Source of the DNA: Morella rubra | Lineage: Eukaryota; Streptophyta; Magnoliopsida; Fagales; Myricaceae | Reading direction: 5' to 3' | Assembly: GCA_003952965.2 (NCBI GenBank) | Contig: CM025850.1 | Location: 25,541,800-25,605,799, forward strand | DNA length: 64,000 nucleotides | Shown here: positions 1-12,764 of the stretch, in pieces | Numbering within the stretch: position 1 is the first letter of the stretch | Layout: each line of letters starts with the position of its first letter | Position numbers and translations under genes: made by a program | Notes under the pieces: model-generated | Told to the model about the DNA's origin: nothing | The model's input: only the letters and a program-made list of their open reading frames with translations | Database searches by the model: none

Positions 1-3000
1 TTTATGAAGAGTAGTCTTACCATGAAGAAATGGAACCCAATTTAAAAAGGGTATAGACTTTCCAAATTGTTGAACCCACCACTCAGCACCTGGAAAGGTT
101 AAGTGCTCAAGTAAGAATTGAAGTGCAGTAGCCGAAAATAAATTAAAATCCATAAAGAAAATTATGATATAGTGGATTTTGAATAAATTTCCAGAAAACA
201 TTGGTTTGTATCTGCACAGAACCACACCATTCAAGGGTTTAAAAAGAAACAGACACAGACAACCACACAATTGTAGCAGGAACATACCAACAATAGCTGT
301 GAAGAAATGAGCCAAATAAAGCAGCATCAGACCCTCTGTAGGTCCATTGATCGCCGGAAGAATAAGGGTATTGGTGAAATAGCTAGACAAAGAAAATAAG
401 AAAATCAATACTGCTAGTGAGACATCCAACAGTTGGTAGAATCCACACAAATCAACAGTTACACACTTGGTCTTGAATACATAGAAACAAACAATAAACC
501 CAGTGGTACAATTTCATCCTCCAGGTGATTGAAGTCAACTTACTGTTCCCAAGTTGCACCAAAAAATGGAATGGCTGAAATTACCCAGAGCCAAAAAGCA
601 TTTCTTCCACCCATAATGGTGCTCCCAAAAGCCAATGCCTCCAACTATATTTGGGGAAAATTACGGAGATAATGGATATCTAAGGGCTATAAAATAACGA
701 AAAAAAGATTATAATACATACAGCACAAGCAAGAGCATCACATCCTGCAAAATATTGGAAAACACAAGAACATTACTCATCCATAGTCATTTCTCACAAC
801 AAGGAGAAAAGAAAGATAAACAACATATCACCATGGTCGAAAAGCTCCCCTAATGGACTTGAGGAGCTTGTCCGTCTTGCTTGCTTCCCATCAACAGCAT
901 CAAAGGTCTAGCATGGAACTAGTAACAGGTTAGAAAGAACAGAGGGGGAAGAAAGAAAAAACAAAGGGACATGATTTGAGAACCTCGAAGAAAAGACCTG
1001 CAACATTAAAGACACCTCAGAGGACAAGAAAGGCTGTCTACATATTGGTGCATGATATTACAATTTCAAAAAATAAAATTCATTAAAAGTTTCTCATTTG
1101 CAGAAATTAGTCTTTGACACTTGCAAGATTTTAGAGGCACCTCAGTAGTTCTTGAGCAGTGGCATTTTCAACGACTACTATGTATTCCAAACCCCTGAAC
1201 GGAACATATAGCAGGATGGAATGATACCAAACAGAGATAAAAGTAATTACACAGTCCCAACTTTGAACTTAACTTGTGTAAAAAATCTACATGCCAATTG
1301 TCTTGACTTAAATCACAAAATAAGAACAAGATAACGTGAAAAGTAATGAGCTCGAGCATATATTGCATGGTTGTCTTATTATCATTGCACTATTAAGCTA
1401 TCAGGTAAGGAGAGAAGCATGCTTAACTTACATAAAATATGACAACACAATCATAAGAAACAAGATGACCACAGAGCTTGAATAAATTTTGTACAGACCT
1501 GATAAAGAAAAAGTAACAATCCATGAGCAAAATGAACCCATCTTGGAGGAGCTGAATCCAAGCGAGGTGAATAAATCTGAAACAAAATATATATCAAGAA
1601 TTTATTCTTGAGGGTACGCTAACCAAAAACACTTCTCTTTTTGCAACTTATGAAGAAAACATTAAACCAAATTTTCTGTCTAATTAACAGTTAGCCAATT
1701 GGGAACAGAAAAACGCTTCACCAACAAACCATTCCAACCAAACTTTCATACCAAGTAATATGTAGATCCAATTACCACATAACATGTCTAACAAGCCCAT
1801 GCATTTTAGGGACAAAGCACACAACCGATGGCTACCGCCTCATATTTTTAAGCCAGATGTCAATTGCAAAATACTTTACAAACAAAGTGATCCAATTGAA
1901 ATTTCCATACTAAATACCATGGTGAGTCTATTCCCACATAACATGCTACACAACCCCATGCATATGGAAGACAGAACAAGCAAGAGGTGGCAGCCATATC
2001 AAAATTTTAAGAGGATTTGGTAGAGTCTGCTAATTTGTACTGTAGTGCCTAGGTGTTTGCCGCATGATACTGATTATATGCCAAAAGCATATTTCCACAA
2101 AAAAATATGTTGCTTTCTCTAATAACTTAAAGAGTAAGTGAAACGCAGAATAATTTTGGTGACCAGAAAAATAATGATCAAGTAAATCATACTATTCATA
2201 GTTTTCACTAGTATATAGTTTTCGAGAAGCGTATCACTTCTCTAAATCACAAATGGTATCAAAAGAAGTACTTGCAAGGATCATTATACCATGAAAGTTA
2301 TCAACCATATCCAAGGAGACAAAGTGAATGCATATTTGAAAATTTTACTAAGAAGATAGAGTCAATCCTATTTTATCGACCTATAATTCAGGACCTCTTT
2401 CTCGCTTTAATGATCACAGCAACAATAAGCACTTAAATCTGACAAGACTGCTTCTCCAAGGAGTTATAAGGCTATGGTATCTATCGTGTACGTGTATACC
2501 TTTCTGGAGTTCCCTCGCTTATGTATAAAAGTATTGTTTCACCATTCCCAGATCGGGGAAGGTAAGGTTTTGAATGTTACAACTATTTCCAATATCTCTG
2601 AAGTTCTCTTGGAGAATGTTGGGCACACCTGGAATCTTAGAATAAAGATCTAGTTCTACATTGAACAGGAAGAAATATAGTGATGATGAGCATGATGTTT
2701 TTTTTTTTTAGTTTCCATGTTCCAAATTTTTCAAGGTTTGCAGAATGAATTTATCAAACCAATTCATATCCACCTCTTGCATACCATCCATGCTTCATGG
2801 GGGTTTAGACTTATCAAAGATTCTGAGATCAAAACCTGTCATACGAATTCTAGGCAAAAGGTTTTTGGGCTAACCAGCTAAAAGTCCCAGCATATAGTTT
2901 AAGACAAGTTTTCAACTTATAAAGAAATCTATAAGTCTGGTAAAAACATCTAATACATATTGACTCCCATAAAATTCACAATATGAACAGCAGAATCAAA

Positions 3001-4234
3001 AAATTATGAAAACAAAAATACAATAACAGATGAACTCCCACTCACATAGCCAAGCAGCGCAGAAATGAGTAAGAAGATGAATCCCACAAGTGTGATCTGA
3101 CAAAATATGAAGAGAATCCCGTGAATGAACAAGCACAACTGCGTTATCTCAAAGTAAAAGATATAAATGGATGGAAGAGCAAAAAGGAGAAAGGATAATT
3201 ATACCATGTTTGGACTTTGGAAGATCCCAAAATGCAACATGCCAAGTCCAAGAAAAAAGAGAAAGTGAATCCATCTCTCTAAAAATGCCAACAAAAAAAT
3301 TACAGAACATGCACAAAGGAAACATGGTAATAAAAAGATATAATTCATAGTGACGGAAGTTCCAAACAGTAAAACTTTAAAAATCTTAAAAGCCATGGAT
3401 ATTATATCACGATAACTGAAGGCACTTCTGTCTTGCATAGGTAGCTGATATGGTGATAATAAAAAGATAATTGACTCCTGATTCACATTATAGTGTTCAA
3501 GGTCTGTTTAAGACCTTAGGGGCCCCAGAGATTCTATGCTATCAGCCCAAATTCTCAAGTTTACTTAACTCCATACAGGTTATCAGGTTAACTCAACTAC
3601 ATGGAGGCTCTCAGGTTACTAAGGAAGCATTAAAAAAAAAAAAAAAAGAAGGATAATTCATGGCGATCTGGGTCATCAAGATTACCCAGAAATGTCCCAA
3701 ATTCTAGATTTCAACCAGAATTTGGGAAACAGAAAGGATATCAAGATTGAACCTTCTATTATAACATTCTAAATTAGCTATTAATCCTCCACCTATATAA
3801 AGAATAATATTCTGGTAAGCAATGGAACTTCAACACGGAACAGCCAAAAATCAACAACCAGGAGATGAAGAGTTCGATACTACTACACATGTCAAACTAA
3901 AAGGACATATTCCAATATTGATTCTAGGCTTGTGTAGTTCTGGAAACACATTTGCGTCCTTTCCGAGGATCGCCATACCCTCAGATTAGATAGCTTTGAA
4001 ATCATTGAACATACAAACTGCAATATTACTTACAAATGTTGATAGTTTTCTATAAGCAATTACATCTGGAATACAATTAAAAAAGTGAAGGACTTACGGC
4101 ATCCAAAGGGGGAAGAAATTAACGAAGCGACTCCAAAAGGGTTGGAGCACATATTTGGCGACTAAGGAATGATCCACACCACTGTACTTGTACCTGTGCA
4201 GCGCTGCTACACCATGCGCCCCTATGTATCCCAT
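1..4234 (-). CDS. AAPT1: Aminoalcoholphosphotransferase (AAPT1 type), 3' end beyond the left edge
   Basis: Transfers phosphocholine or phosphoethanolamine from a CDP-alcohol to diacylglycerol, the last Kennedy-pathway step, as a multipass ER/Golgi membrane protein. Exons in order of translation: 4234-4098, 3214-3205 (10 nt), 3096-3046, 1576-1499, 907-832, 744-722 (23 nt), 644-544, 382-288, 89-21; all have GT-AG borders and phases that join without a break. The N-terminus reads [19 protein letters not shown]. The CDP-alcohol phosphotransferase signature DG-x2-AR-x8-G-x3-D-x3-D is complete (D98, G99, A102, R103, G112, D116, D120). About 213 residues are visible of roughly 390 usual for plant AAPTs; the last four or so membrane segments lie off the window. 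The intron between 1577 and 3045 is the longest. Family assignment rests on remembered Arabidopsis AAPT sequence and is near certain. Confidence 0.95.
3205..3214 (-). other. AAPT1: 10-nt coding microexon of AAPT1
   Basis: Exon 1 ends in phase 2 (ATG-CC at 4098) and exon 3 starts in phase 0 with an Ile codon at 3096. The family sequence demands P-P-N-M across the join. Exactly ten bases, TCCAAACATG on the minus strand, supply this; they are preceded by an AG acceptor (3216-3215) and followed by a GT donor (3204-3203). The frame then runs without a stop through six further junctions. Confidence 0.88.
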
Positions 4235-4600
4235 TCTACAGGATGGACACTAGGAATAGCCCGCTACACAACCTGCACAGGTAAAACGCTCCGATGAGTA
4301 TAAGCATTTGGTCGATACTAGAGGTGTCCATGCAATCAAACAGAGACCAAACAAATAAAAGGACCACACAAAACACAAACATTCGGATCCATGGAATCTG
4401 CATGGCCTCTTAGGCCATCTAAAGAAAAACACAAAATAATCTGAGAAAATAAAAAGCAGAGCAGAACGGCAAAGAAAAGAAAATGAAGAAACAGAAAATG
4501 GAAAAAGAAGTTAACTTTACCTCTTCGAATTACAGAGATCGACCGCGGCGAGAAGCAGAGAGGGAGGGGAGGTTTAGCGAGGGTTGGGGGAGACGTGAAA
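4235..4600 (-). promoter_or_regulatory. AAPT1 5' leader with probable leader intron and upstream ATGs
   Basis: A consensus donor (GTAAAG, 4520-4515) and a pyrimidine-tract acceptor (AG at 4420-4419) suggest a leader intron. The exon after it opens with ATG-GCC-TAA, a two-codon upstream ORF, and more upstream ATGs follow before the true start at 4234. The purine-rich stretch 4550-4600 probably holds the transcription start. Leader boundaries are inferred, not proven. Confidence 0.4.
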
Positions 4601-6470
4601 AGAGAACTTGCAAAATCTGGAATTAAAAACTTTCCTTGTGCCGTACCGACACAATTTCAGGCGTACTTTTTTTCACTTCTAAAAGCAGGAGCTTTCGTTC
4701 GTCCCTTTCTGTTTCTAGTCGGAAGCCTCTTTAGTGAAGTTCAAGCAAAACCTCCCCTTTTTAAATCGCGTTTGCCATACGGGAATCAGAACATTCAACT
4801 ATCTGCGACTTTAAAATGAGGCGTTTCATAAGTTACAGAATATTTTATATTTTCAGTACGAAATATTTTTTTAATTGTAGTTGAAAATTATTTGAGATGT
4901 AAACTTTGATTCGTTACAGTATCATTTCAAATTGATAACATGGATAATTTATTTAATCTTTTTTGGGTAAATTTTTTTATCATTTTTGGTTTGAAAGATG
5001 TTTTTCTACCGAATAATATTTAAAAGTATTGTTTTTGTAAGTAATGCTTAGATTTGGATAATAGTCTAATTTTTTAATAAAAAATTTATATTAGAGTATA
5101 AACTTATCACGTTTAAATATGATTTCTTTAGTTTGTTAAGTGTATTTTATGCTAGAATTGGTAAAGAATTATATAGAATAGGTGGAAGTTATGGCATAGG
5201 GGTCCAATGGAAAGGTCTACTGGGTGCCTTTATGGGGTTCCTCAAACCAATCTGTCCATGAAGAAGCAAACTCCACCGTCCGTTGTCTCCGAATGACACA
5301 CTTGCTCTCTCTCATTGTCCCTTGTATTAATTTTTGTAGACAGTGAACCAATTTGATCTCTATAGAAAAACGGACCAATCCGTCAGTGGTCCATTATCTC
5401 CTACGGAAAATAACTCATACAACAATTTAACTTAAAATTTACCTAGTTTTTTAATTATATACACAGTTAATAACCTTTTTGTTCCAAAAAAATATTTACC
5501 ACCTTGAATGAGTCATTAATTATTTCATATGTTTTTATCTAAATAATATGGTCTATAAGATCAGCCATCAGCTATCTTTAATTGCTAGCTGTTTATAATT
5601 ATGTGTTTGTTTTCAAAATTTTATCAAAATTTTATTAAAATTTTTGTGTTAGTGTTAAAAAAAAAAAGGTGGTATTAGAATTAATGAATGAATGATTAAA
5701 GTAAAAATAAAATTTTAAAGAGTGTTTGATAAAAGTAAAATTTTATTAAAATTTTTATTTAACAAAAGTCATATTCTGTACAAAATGACTTTAAACCCAA
5801 CTCCGATTAAATATAGTCGAGTTAATCGGAGTAGAAGTTGGATTTTTTTTTTTTGAACGGACTTAAGTGGACTTACTTTCCATTGGACTCCATACCAAAA
5901 AGCCATAAAATGATACAAATTCTTTGACTAAGTTAGAGCACATTCATGGTGTTTATATTATGTATGTGCGCCTCTATTATATTATTTAATTTTCTATATT
6001 AGGCCCATTGTTGGTAATACAATTTTTTTTATTTAAAAAATAAATCAAAATTTTTGATAGTTTTGATTGCCAACTACAAAAATGGGGATTCTTACATTTC
6101 AAGGTTCTAGATTATGAGAGATTAGCTTTATGTAAGTTCATTAAAAATATAGTGAAAAATATTAAGGACGTTTAATTGTACATTGATTTTCATTAAAGTT
6201 TGTAAAATTTTGTTTCCGCTTCGTAGTACTTGAACCTTAACTCAGCTTATGGGGTTAATTTAAACTTCATACTATTGAACCAATATTTTGCAGCAAGCTA
6301 TGATGTCATAAGGCTTCGTTGAAAGCCCACTGATATGTCAAGGGCTTCTTTGTTAGCGATTGTGGGTTGGTTGGTCGCAAATCGCGAAGCAATTGAAAAA
6401 AAAACCTACTACTTTCCAAGATTCAAAAAATCTTATCTAAAACTTTCATTTTCTTCATAAACTACATTTT
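4601..6470. other. Intergenic region between AAPT1 and the ESF2-like gene
   Basis: AT-rich DNA without a supported gene. It should hold the AAPT1 promoter (4600-5100) and, below 6650, the 3' flank of the ESF2-like gene. It contains a candidate inverted-repeat element at 5197-5894 and many T/A homopolymers. Confidence 0.5.
5197..5894. mobile_element. Candidate non-autonomous DNA transposon with inverted ends
   Basis: The stretch GTCCAATGGAAAG near 5202-5214 recurs inverted as CTTTCCATTGGAC near 5876-5888, with further partial similarity outward (CATAGGG against TATGGAG). The interior (about 700 bp) is AT-rich and non-coding. No clean target-site duplication was found, so the superfamily is left open. 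Confidence 0.4.
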
Positions 6471-6649
6471 AAGATTGTCCTCGTGAGGCACGACATAATA
6501 CAAGAAAATCAACAAAGCCAAGAATGCGGTTGATTCACTAGAACGTTGGGAACTCAAAAAAATTGCAGTCAGACAGTTGCTCAACAACCTTGTACGTAGC
6601 ATTTGACTTCAGAACTGATCTTTGAACTTAATCAGGTAAGCACTCATCA

Positions 6650-9008
6650 CTAAGAACCACCAAATACCTGCAAACCAAATTATGGGAGTAGTTGAATGAC
6701 AACATCGTGATACATAAAATTGATGTCTGCTAACACACGAACACTCACCCCACCCAGGATAGCCTTAGAAAGTCGAGGTTTGGCTTGTCCTTCATTATCT
6801 GCGACCGGTTGATTTTGTGGAAAGTGGCGAATCACCTTTGCTACCTGCTGGCCAGCAGGGGGCTCAGCATTCGTTCCGGACCCTTGTTGGAGCTTTTGTT
6901 TCTGTGAATGGCATGCCAGATAAGAGAAGTCATGTACAGCTGCATTCACATTTCCTAAACCGAGAACATGCATAAACTGGATATCCCATCTTTAAACTGA
7001 ATTTCTGTCCGAATATACCGTGCTTAAGCAAAAAATATCAATCAATGTGACTGAACAATGCCACAAGAGCATATACGAGTTTCCACCAAGTGCACGAGAG
7101 ATGTAAACCTCAGAACTGCCTTTCAACTTTCAGAGAGTAGAGTGTACGGTCCTTTCCTAAGAATCAGACCCATTTTTCGTTTACGAGTGCATGACACAAG
7201 GATGATAACTTTTATAGCTTAGTAGAACAAGACACCCTCACTCTCCATCCCATGTAGTATTGGAGATAATGTCATTTTGTTCAAAGACCCCTACCTCCTA
7301 GAGTTATGATATGAATTCCCTCTATCTGGTGACACGGTTTATTCAAAAGCAATACTGAAACTTTGTAGAAGACCACAACATAAAGACTCCAAGAAAAGGG
7401 AGGAGGCATCCAAAGCCAATTTTTTTACATTTAAACATGAAAATTGACTAACAAGATCTGCTCAAATGCATCCAAAGCATGAACCCCTTTACCTTTCACA
7501 TAATTTGGAAGTGGCAATATTGCAGTGATATAAATAATCAAGCCACTAGTATTTTTGACAATGGTAATTATATACCTTAAGTCGACGCTCTTCTATAGAA
7601 GTCAAAGCATGGGACTGATCAACTTTAGATAGATAAAAATCGCGCTCCTTTTTAGCAGCAGAAATTTCTAGAGCTAGCTTCTGCTCCCGAATGGCACTCT
7701 TGTAAGCTGCAACAAACATCTCAACTTATGCAAATTGCTTAAGCGCTATATGTTCTAAAACAATCCCTCAAGGTGAATTACCAATCTCTGCAATAAGATC
7801 ATCCCACTTGAATTTATTTAAGTACTTGATATTCCAAAGATCATAATAGAACGACGACCTCTTCCTCCCACCTAAACAAGAACAAAATAAACAGGCAATT
7901 CATTTTCATATAAAAGAGAAAGAGGATCCTATCACAAGAAAGTACAGGCATTTTAAACAAGCAAATTAAAACAAATAGAACCTCTAACGTGTACACTATA
8001 AAGCACACAGAAAAACTAAATAAGGCCTTCGAAAATCACATTTAATGCATAAAGTGTAGCCCCTAGTATGCCTACTCGGTAGGTCTCTCTCAAGATAGAG
8101 CTAATGTCAATCAACTGTCCCAAGCATATGCAGAAACACAAACAAATTGCAATAAAACATTCCTCTCAAAGCACATACCAATTTGTTCTCCATTCAACAT
8201 ATTAGCAACCCTCTTAGCAACCTTTTTATCTGTAAATTCAACCCATCTACAGAGTGGAGACAATGATTAGCAAATAATTAGATGCTACAACTAGCAATGT
8301 GATAAAGCTTATTAAACTAAAATTTCAAAAGAGGTATCAATCACACCTACCCTTCTGAAAATACTTGCTGTTGAAACTTACCAGCTCGCTTACGATGAAA
8401 TTGAGCAGCAGGATCTGTAATATATCAAAATTCAATGATGTACAGAAAAAGAAATGAAGGGAAATGAAAAAGGCAAATACCAAAAACTTCCTTCGAAATT
8501 TAACTGAGTGTTTACTTTCAGGTGTGAGGTATATCCGTTGTATTTCTCCATATTGAGAGAGAATCTGACGTAGCTTCACAGGATCCATGTGTGGAGGAAT
8601 CCGACTCAAATAGCAAACACCTCGTTTGTCAGCTGCTCCAGCTTCCTTCAATAACCCTTTTGTCTTCTTACTTTTCCGACTATCTGCATTTTCACCATCC
8701 AATTCCCCATTCTGCTCAACTAGCATACCTGTTCTGTTCACCTCTTGTTCTTCCTCCACTGGAAAAATCTCTCTATTAACCTCTTGTGTAGCCTCCTCCT
8801 TCCTAGCTTCCATCAGCAAACACTTTTTCCTATTCTTTCTTCCATTTTCAGCACTTGCTTCATTTGATATAGAGTTCCCATTGGTTGCAGACCTCTCTTT
8901 GTGAACCTCCTCTTTTTCATTTAATAGTCGCTTCTTTTTATTTTTTTCTTCTTTTATCCTTTTGTTGCAGGATTTGGGAGTAGCAGAATCCCGTTCTTCC
9001 TCAGCCAT
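6650..9008 (-). CDS. ESF2/ABT1-like RNA-binding protein, complete
   Basis: Homologue of yeast Esf2 and animal ABT1, nucleolar proteins needed for early cleavages of the 18S pre-rRNA. Seven coding exons: 9008-8516, 8414-8351, 8246-8179, 7871-7782, 7706-7576, 6901-6749, 6667-6650; lengths sum to 1017 nt, giving 338 residues, and every phase matches. Residues 1-129 are a charged lysine/glutamate-rich tail with nuclear-localisation-like clusters. An RRM spans about 130-230 (GVCYLSRIPP, then YGEIQRIYL, then SEGWVEFTDKK), with the long RRM insertion rich in basic residues that typifies this family. A basic helical region follows (KSAIREQKLALEISAAKKER) and the C-terminus ends ILGG-VFGGS. The start was chosen because MAEEER follows directly on a leader-intron acceptor (AG at 9011-9010), so the longer open frame upstream is intronic. 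Confidence 0.93.
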
Positions 9009-9530
9009 TCTGGGTAAACAAAACAAAACAAGCAATCATCCTTTAATGATCACATCTCCAAAAGGCAACACATAGGCAACGAACAACCGCCCTGAGGTGG
9101 TCCCACACTCAGGCGCATGTGCACGCACACAAACACATGAGAGCTGCCTTACTGCTTAGGGGGAAGAAAAGAAGCTAAGAAACAAGCTCAAAACCACAAC
9201 TCTCCTTTCAACCCACAGCTTCGCCACCTTAGAAAGAAAGAAAGAATACGAGGCTGAAATAGATCCAAGAAAATGACTATGTATATCATACTGTTCCACC
9301 AGATTACACAGTGGCCGACTAGATGTTCCTTCACCCATACCAAAAGTATAGTTCACTTCCAAGCAACTTTATATTCAAAGTACGCCACCTTCCACAAACC
9401 TAATTTCTCTACTTTCAAATCCTAATTGAAAGGAGATGCAGAAGTAGAAACCTGAAGCTTAATTGCAAGCAGAAGTAGAAACTTGAAGCCTAATTGTCGG
9501 GGCAGCTGCTGATGCAACAAATTTTTTGGT
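9009..9530 (-). promoter_or_regulatory. Leader and promoter side of the ESF2-like gene
   Basis: A leader intron is implied by the acceptor one base before the start codon at 9008; its donor is probably near 9450 (CAG-GTTTCT on the minus strand). No other coding potential is visible here, and the transcription start cannot be fixed from sequence alone. Confidence 0.4.
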
Positions 9531-11980
9531 TCCCCTCTGACCCATTAAGACCCATATACTAGAAAGGGTTTAGCTTAAGGGCTTAAATGAACAAGTGTCT
9601 GGAGCAAGGTTAAGGGTAACTGTATTCAGAGCTAACTAAGGGAAGAAATCTTCTTCATAAATAGAAAAATTGCTCATCCTGGAAAGGAGATATTCACCAA
9701 TTGCTATTCCTTCTCTTAGCTTAACCACAATAAGATTCTACGACCATGATTTCTCCTGGAGACTAGGACTGAGTTCCCAACTCCAAATTCTAGCTCAACC
9801 AGATGCCATCCTTTATTCCTATAAGAAAAGTTCCCAGCAAACATTTTATGGGATTAAAATTAGCCTATAATGGCCATTACTTAAGCTTAAAATCTAGAAC
9901 TTCAATCTTAATATATTTTCATCAGTTGTTATAGCTGAAAGGAGGGGTAAGGATAAATCATACAGACACGTACTTATACACACACACACGATAGGTGAGA
10001 TGTACCTACAGACGCACATGGCAAACACGAGTACACATGCATGTGTAGGTACGGAAATTCGTATACCAGATATATTAAGACAGGTGTTAAGATCAACTAC
10101 TGTAAGTAAACTAAGTCTGCATTTCCTTATGCTACATACCAAAATGGCAAAATGCACAGCCATCAGTAGTCTTAGGATCCTTCCCACCACCATCAGCTTA
10201 ATAAGCTTGCTTATAATTCATTTTATTAATGCTCTTTACACTATCACCTCATTATTCCCGGTCAATAAAACAACTTTAACCTCCCTTGGCCATACTTTCT
10301 TGTGATATGGGAACCTCAATTACTAATGAAAATCTTATGTATGAAAACAGCCAACAACTTTTGGAAAATGTAGGAAAAATTCCAAACATTTCAGCGTGAT
10401 GATAAAGTTTCAACAGTACCAAATAAGTTGTTCTACGCCACAGGATAACTTTCTTAGGGTCTTATCTTAACAAAATCTCTAGCTGGGTCAAATGCTTTCT
10501 ACGTGCTCACCATGCATGCCAATTATCGAAGAGATCCACCTTCAGTAGCTATACAACCCTAATATTATATTTTCTCGATGGAAGTGAACTTCAATCTCCA
10601 CTAGTAAATGAATGACATCTTAATTCAAAATCAATCTGATATTCAGCAAGTATGTTAGGCATTTAGGACCACATAAAAAACTTTGGTTCAAAAAATATAA
10701 TCGCCACTAAAAACACAGGTTGTGTGACAGTAGCTTACTAGCTTAGGTTTACACTATTGTCAATGGATCTCTCCCAAGCATGCATATTCAGTAAATGTAT
10801 AATAGATGCACTATTCTGTGCAACCTAATACAGGCACTATGACTAAAAATGTAACACCAGTTGTAGCATTACATGCATTTTTGAACAGAGGGACAGCACA
10901 TTCATCCTTAAAAGCAAAAAGACAACCTCAATCAGATGACATAGTGACTGCAACTGAGCACTTCCATAATTGAGCTTAGATGTTATGACAGTAGTCACAT
11001 AATACCACCAACAATTAGCCCAAATCAATTACCGTGGTGGGAAGCAAAAGTATACTATATATAACATTTGAACTCCATACATTTCACAAAACCTAAGATA
11101 AATTCATAATAATAAAAAAATATGCATAAAATCACATTGGAAACACCAATAAGGAGACAAAAGTATTGGTTGGTTCTTCATGAAGATGGACTGAGCGTGG
11201 GTCAAATGACTGGACAGCAACTTAAAAAATTAAAAAGAAGAATGCAAGTTTATCAACTGAAAGCGTGTCCTAACCTTACTCTCAAACTCTACAGCCCAAA
11301 AAGTTTTGGAGCAAAAGTCATTTTCTTAAAAGTATCAAACTTGCTCTGAAAAAAAAAAAAAAAAATCTCAAACTTGGCTTCATTTCGTGATCCATGCAAA
11401 TTTCAGATGCCAATTATTCGAGTAATAGCCAATACAAGTTTTCTAAAAACTCCTTTGGACACCCAAAATTAGAATTCAAAACCCAAACTATGATTCCAAT
11501 TTTTCTGGCTCAATATCAAATACCCAGCACTAGATAAGAAAGAGTGAGTTTTAAGTTTAGAGTAGGAAGAGTTTTACAAAAGAAGAACTCAGTCAACTCA
11601 AATGATCTAGCCAGTCTCAGGTTCTGATTGATACATCAGAAGCATTACTCCCCATTCTGAAGCAAATACAATCCTGCCCGAATTGTTAGCAGCACAAGTT
11701 TAGTGCAGCCAAAAATTTTCTTCGCCCCTTCTTAGGCTCAAATTGAAAATCTGGAGAACAGCTCAACATGGGAAACGATTCCAGATAAAAATCCTCTTGC
11801 CAATCTGGTATCACATGTTTACTGGGGAAAACTTTCAAATTAATATTGGAAAAAATGTACTTCCTAGATTCTGAAGAAATTAATCTTCCCAAACACATAC
11901 TACGAACGAATTAGACAACCGGAATAGTTTCCACTCTTCCCTTCAGTGTGCCCTTTACCTTTTAGACCCTAGATGAAATT
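9531..11980. other. No gene recognised
   Basis: About 2.4 kb of AT-rich DNA. Open frames are short, on both strands, and lack recognisable motifs. A short alternating ACAC/GTGT stretch lies near 9975-10035. It may include flanking or intron remains of the PRPP synthetase copy whose last exon is at 12254. Confidence 0.45.
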
Positions 11981-12253
11981 AATAAGGGTGAGTACCGGAA
12001 CGGAGCCATTCCGGTTCCGGTGAGTACCGGAATCCAAAATTTCATTCCAGTTCCATTCCGGAATGGACCGGAACAGAAGTTTCCGGTTCCATTAGTGGGC
12101 CTAAAGGCCCATATTTTACTTTGGCCCAAAATGCTAATGGGCTGTTTTTTTTTTTTCCCTGGTTAGGCAGGAGTTGATCTAGGTCTCCACTATAACTTCA
12201 ATTTGACTTTATCAGCTAAGCTAATTGATACCTTCCACTGCCCCAATATGATT

Positions 12254-12436
12254 TCATTGGAAAATGCTACTCACTGAACAATCATCATGAACGCGCCAAA
12301 TAGTTTCACCCAACAGGTTTGCTACTGAAAGAACAGTCAGTTGAGTGAAGTAGTTCTCCTCCACAGCTGGAATTGTGTTTGTAACAATCACCTCTTGAAA
12401 TAGGCCGCTCGACAACCTCTCAATTGCAGGAGGGTG
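12254..12436 (-). pseudogene. Terminal exon of ribose-phosphate pyrophosphokinase (PRPP synthetase), orphaned
   Basis: Sixty codons, open to a TGA at 12254-12256, read PPAIERLSSGLFQEVIVTNT and then TVLSVANLLGETIWRVHDD, ending CSVSSIFQ, which matches the C-terminus of plant class I PRPP synthetases. PRPP synthetase makes phosphoribosyl diphosphate for nucleotide, histidine and tryptophan synthesis. The frame closes just upstream (TAA at about 12437) without a splice acceptor, and no catalytic exons (nucleotide-binding loop, DxHxxQ flexible loop, PRPP loop) are found within 1.5 kb on either side. It therefore looks like a captured or truncated copy. Lack of internal stops suggests it is recent or still under some constraint. 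Confidence 0.75.
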
Positions 12437-12746
12437 TTAAAAAAAATAGCAATAAAAGAGCAGTATTATTGATATGGTTAGAAACTCGAGTTCACTACTT
12501 TCAGCAAGTAAAAAGAAAAAAAAATGGCCTGATAGTAAGATGTTTCAAATCACAATCTACTACAATTTAAAAGAAAAACCACAGCTATTTTCATCATTTT
12601 GATAAAAAATTTTGTGAAAAGAAAGAGTAGATATGATCACTTCTTTGGCAATTATCCACTCAGAAACTCTTTTGGGAGGGGCAGTCCTCAAACTCACCAA
12701 AACATCAAAACCCAAAAGAAAATCAGGGGAGAGAAAGAAAAGGGAA

Positions 12747-12764
12747 GGGGGGGGGGGGGGGGGG
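12747..12764 (+). repeat. Run of 18 G
   Basis: Uninterrupted G homopolymer, preceded by further short G runs. Such a run can form G-quadruplexes and is also a place where assembled length is unreliable. Confidence 0.9.

Noticed and set aside
3199..3486. 95-codon minus-strand frame covering the AAPT1 microexon
   Set aside because: Its residues do not match the family; only ten bases of it are needed to bridge the flanking exons, and the rest is intron.
8337..9035. 232-codon frame of the ESF2-like gene taken as the whole protein
   Set aside because: The true start is at 9008 after an acceptor, and the frame runs past the donor at 8516 into an intron before the next exon.
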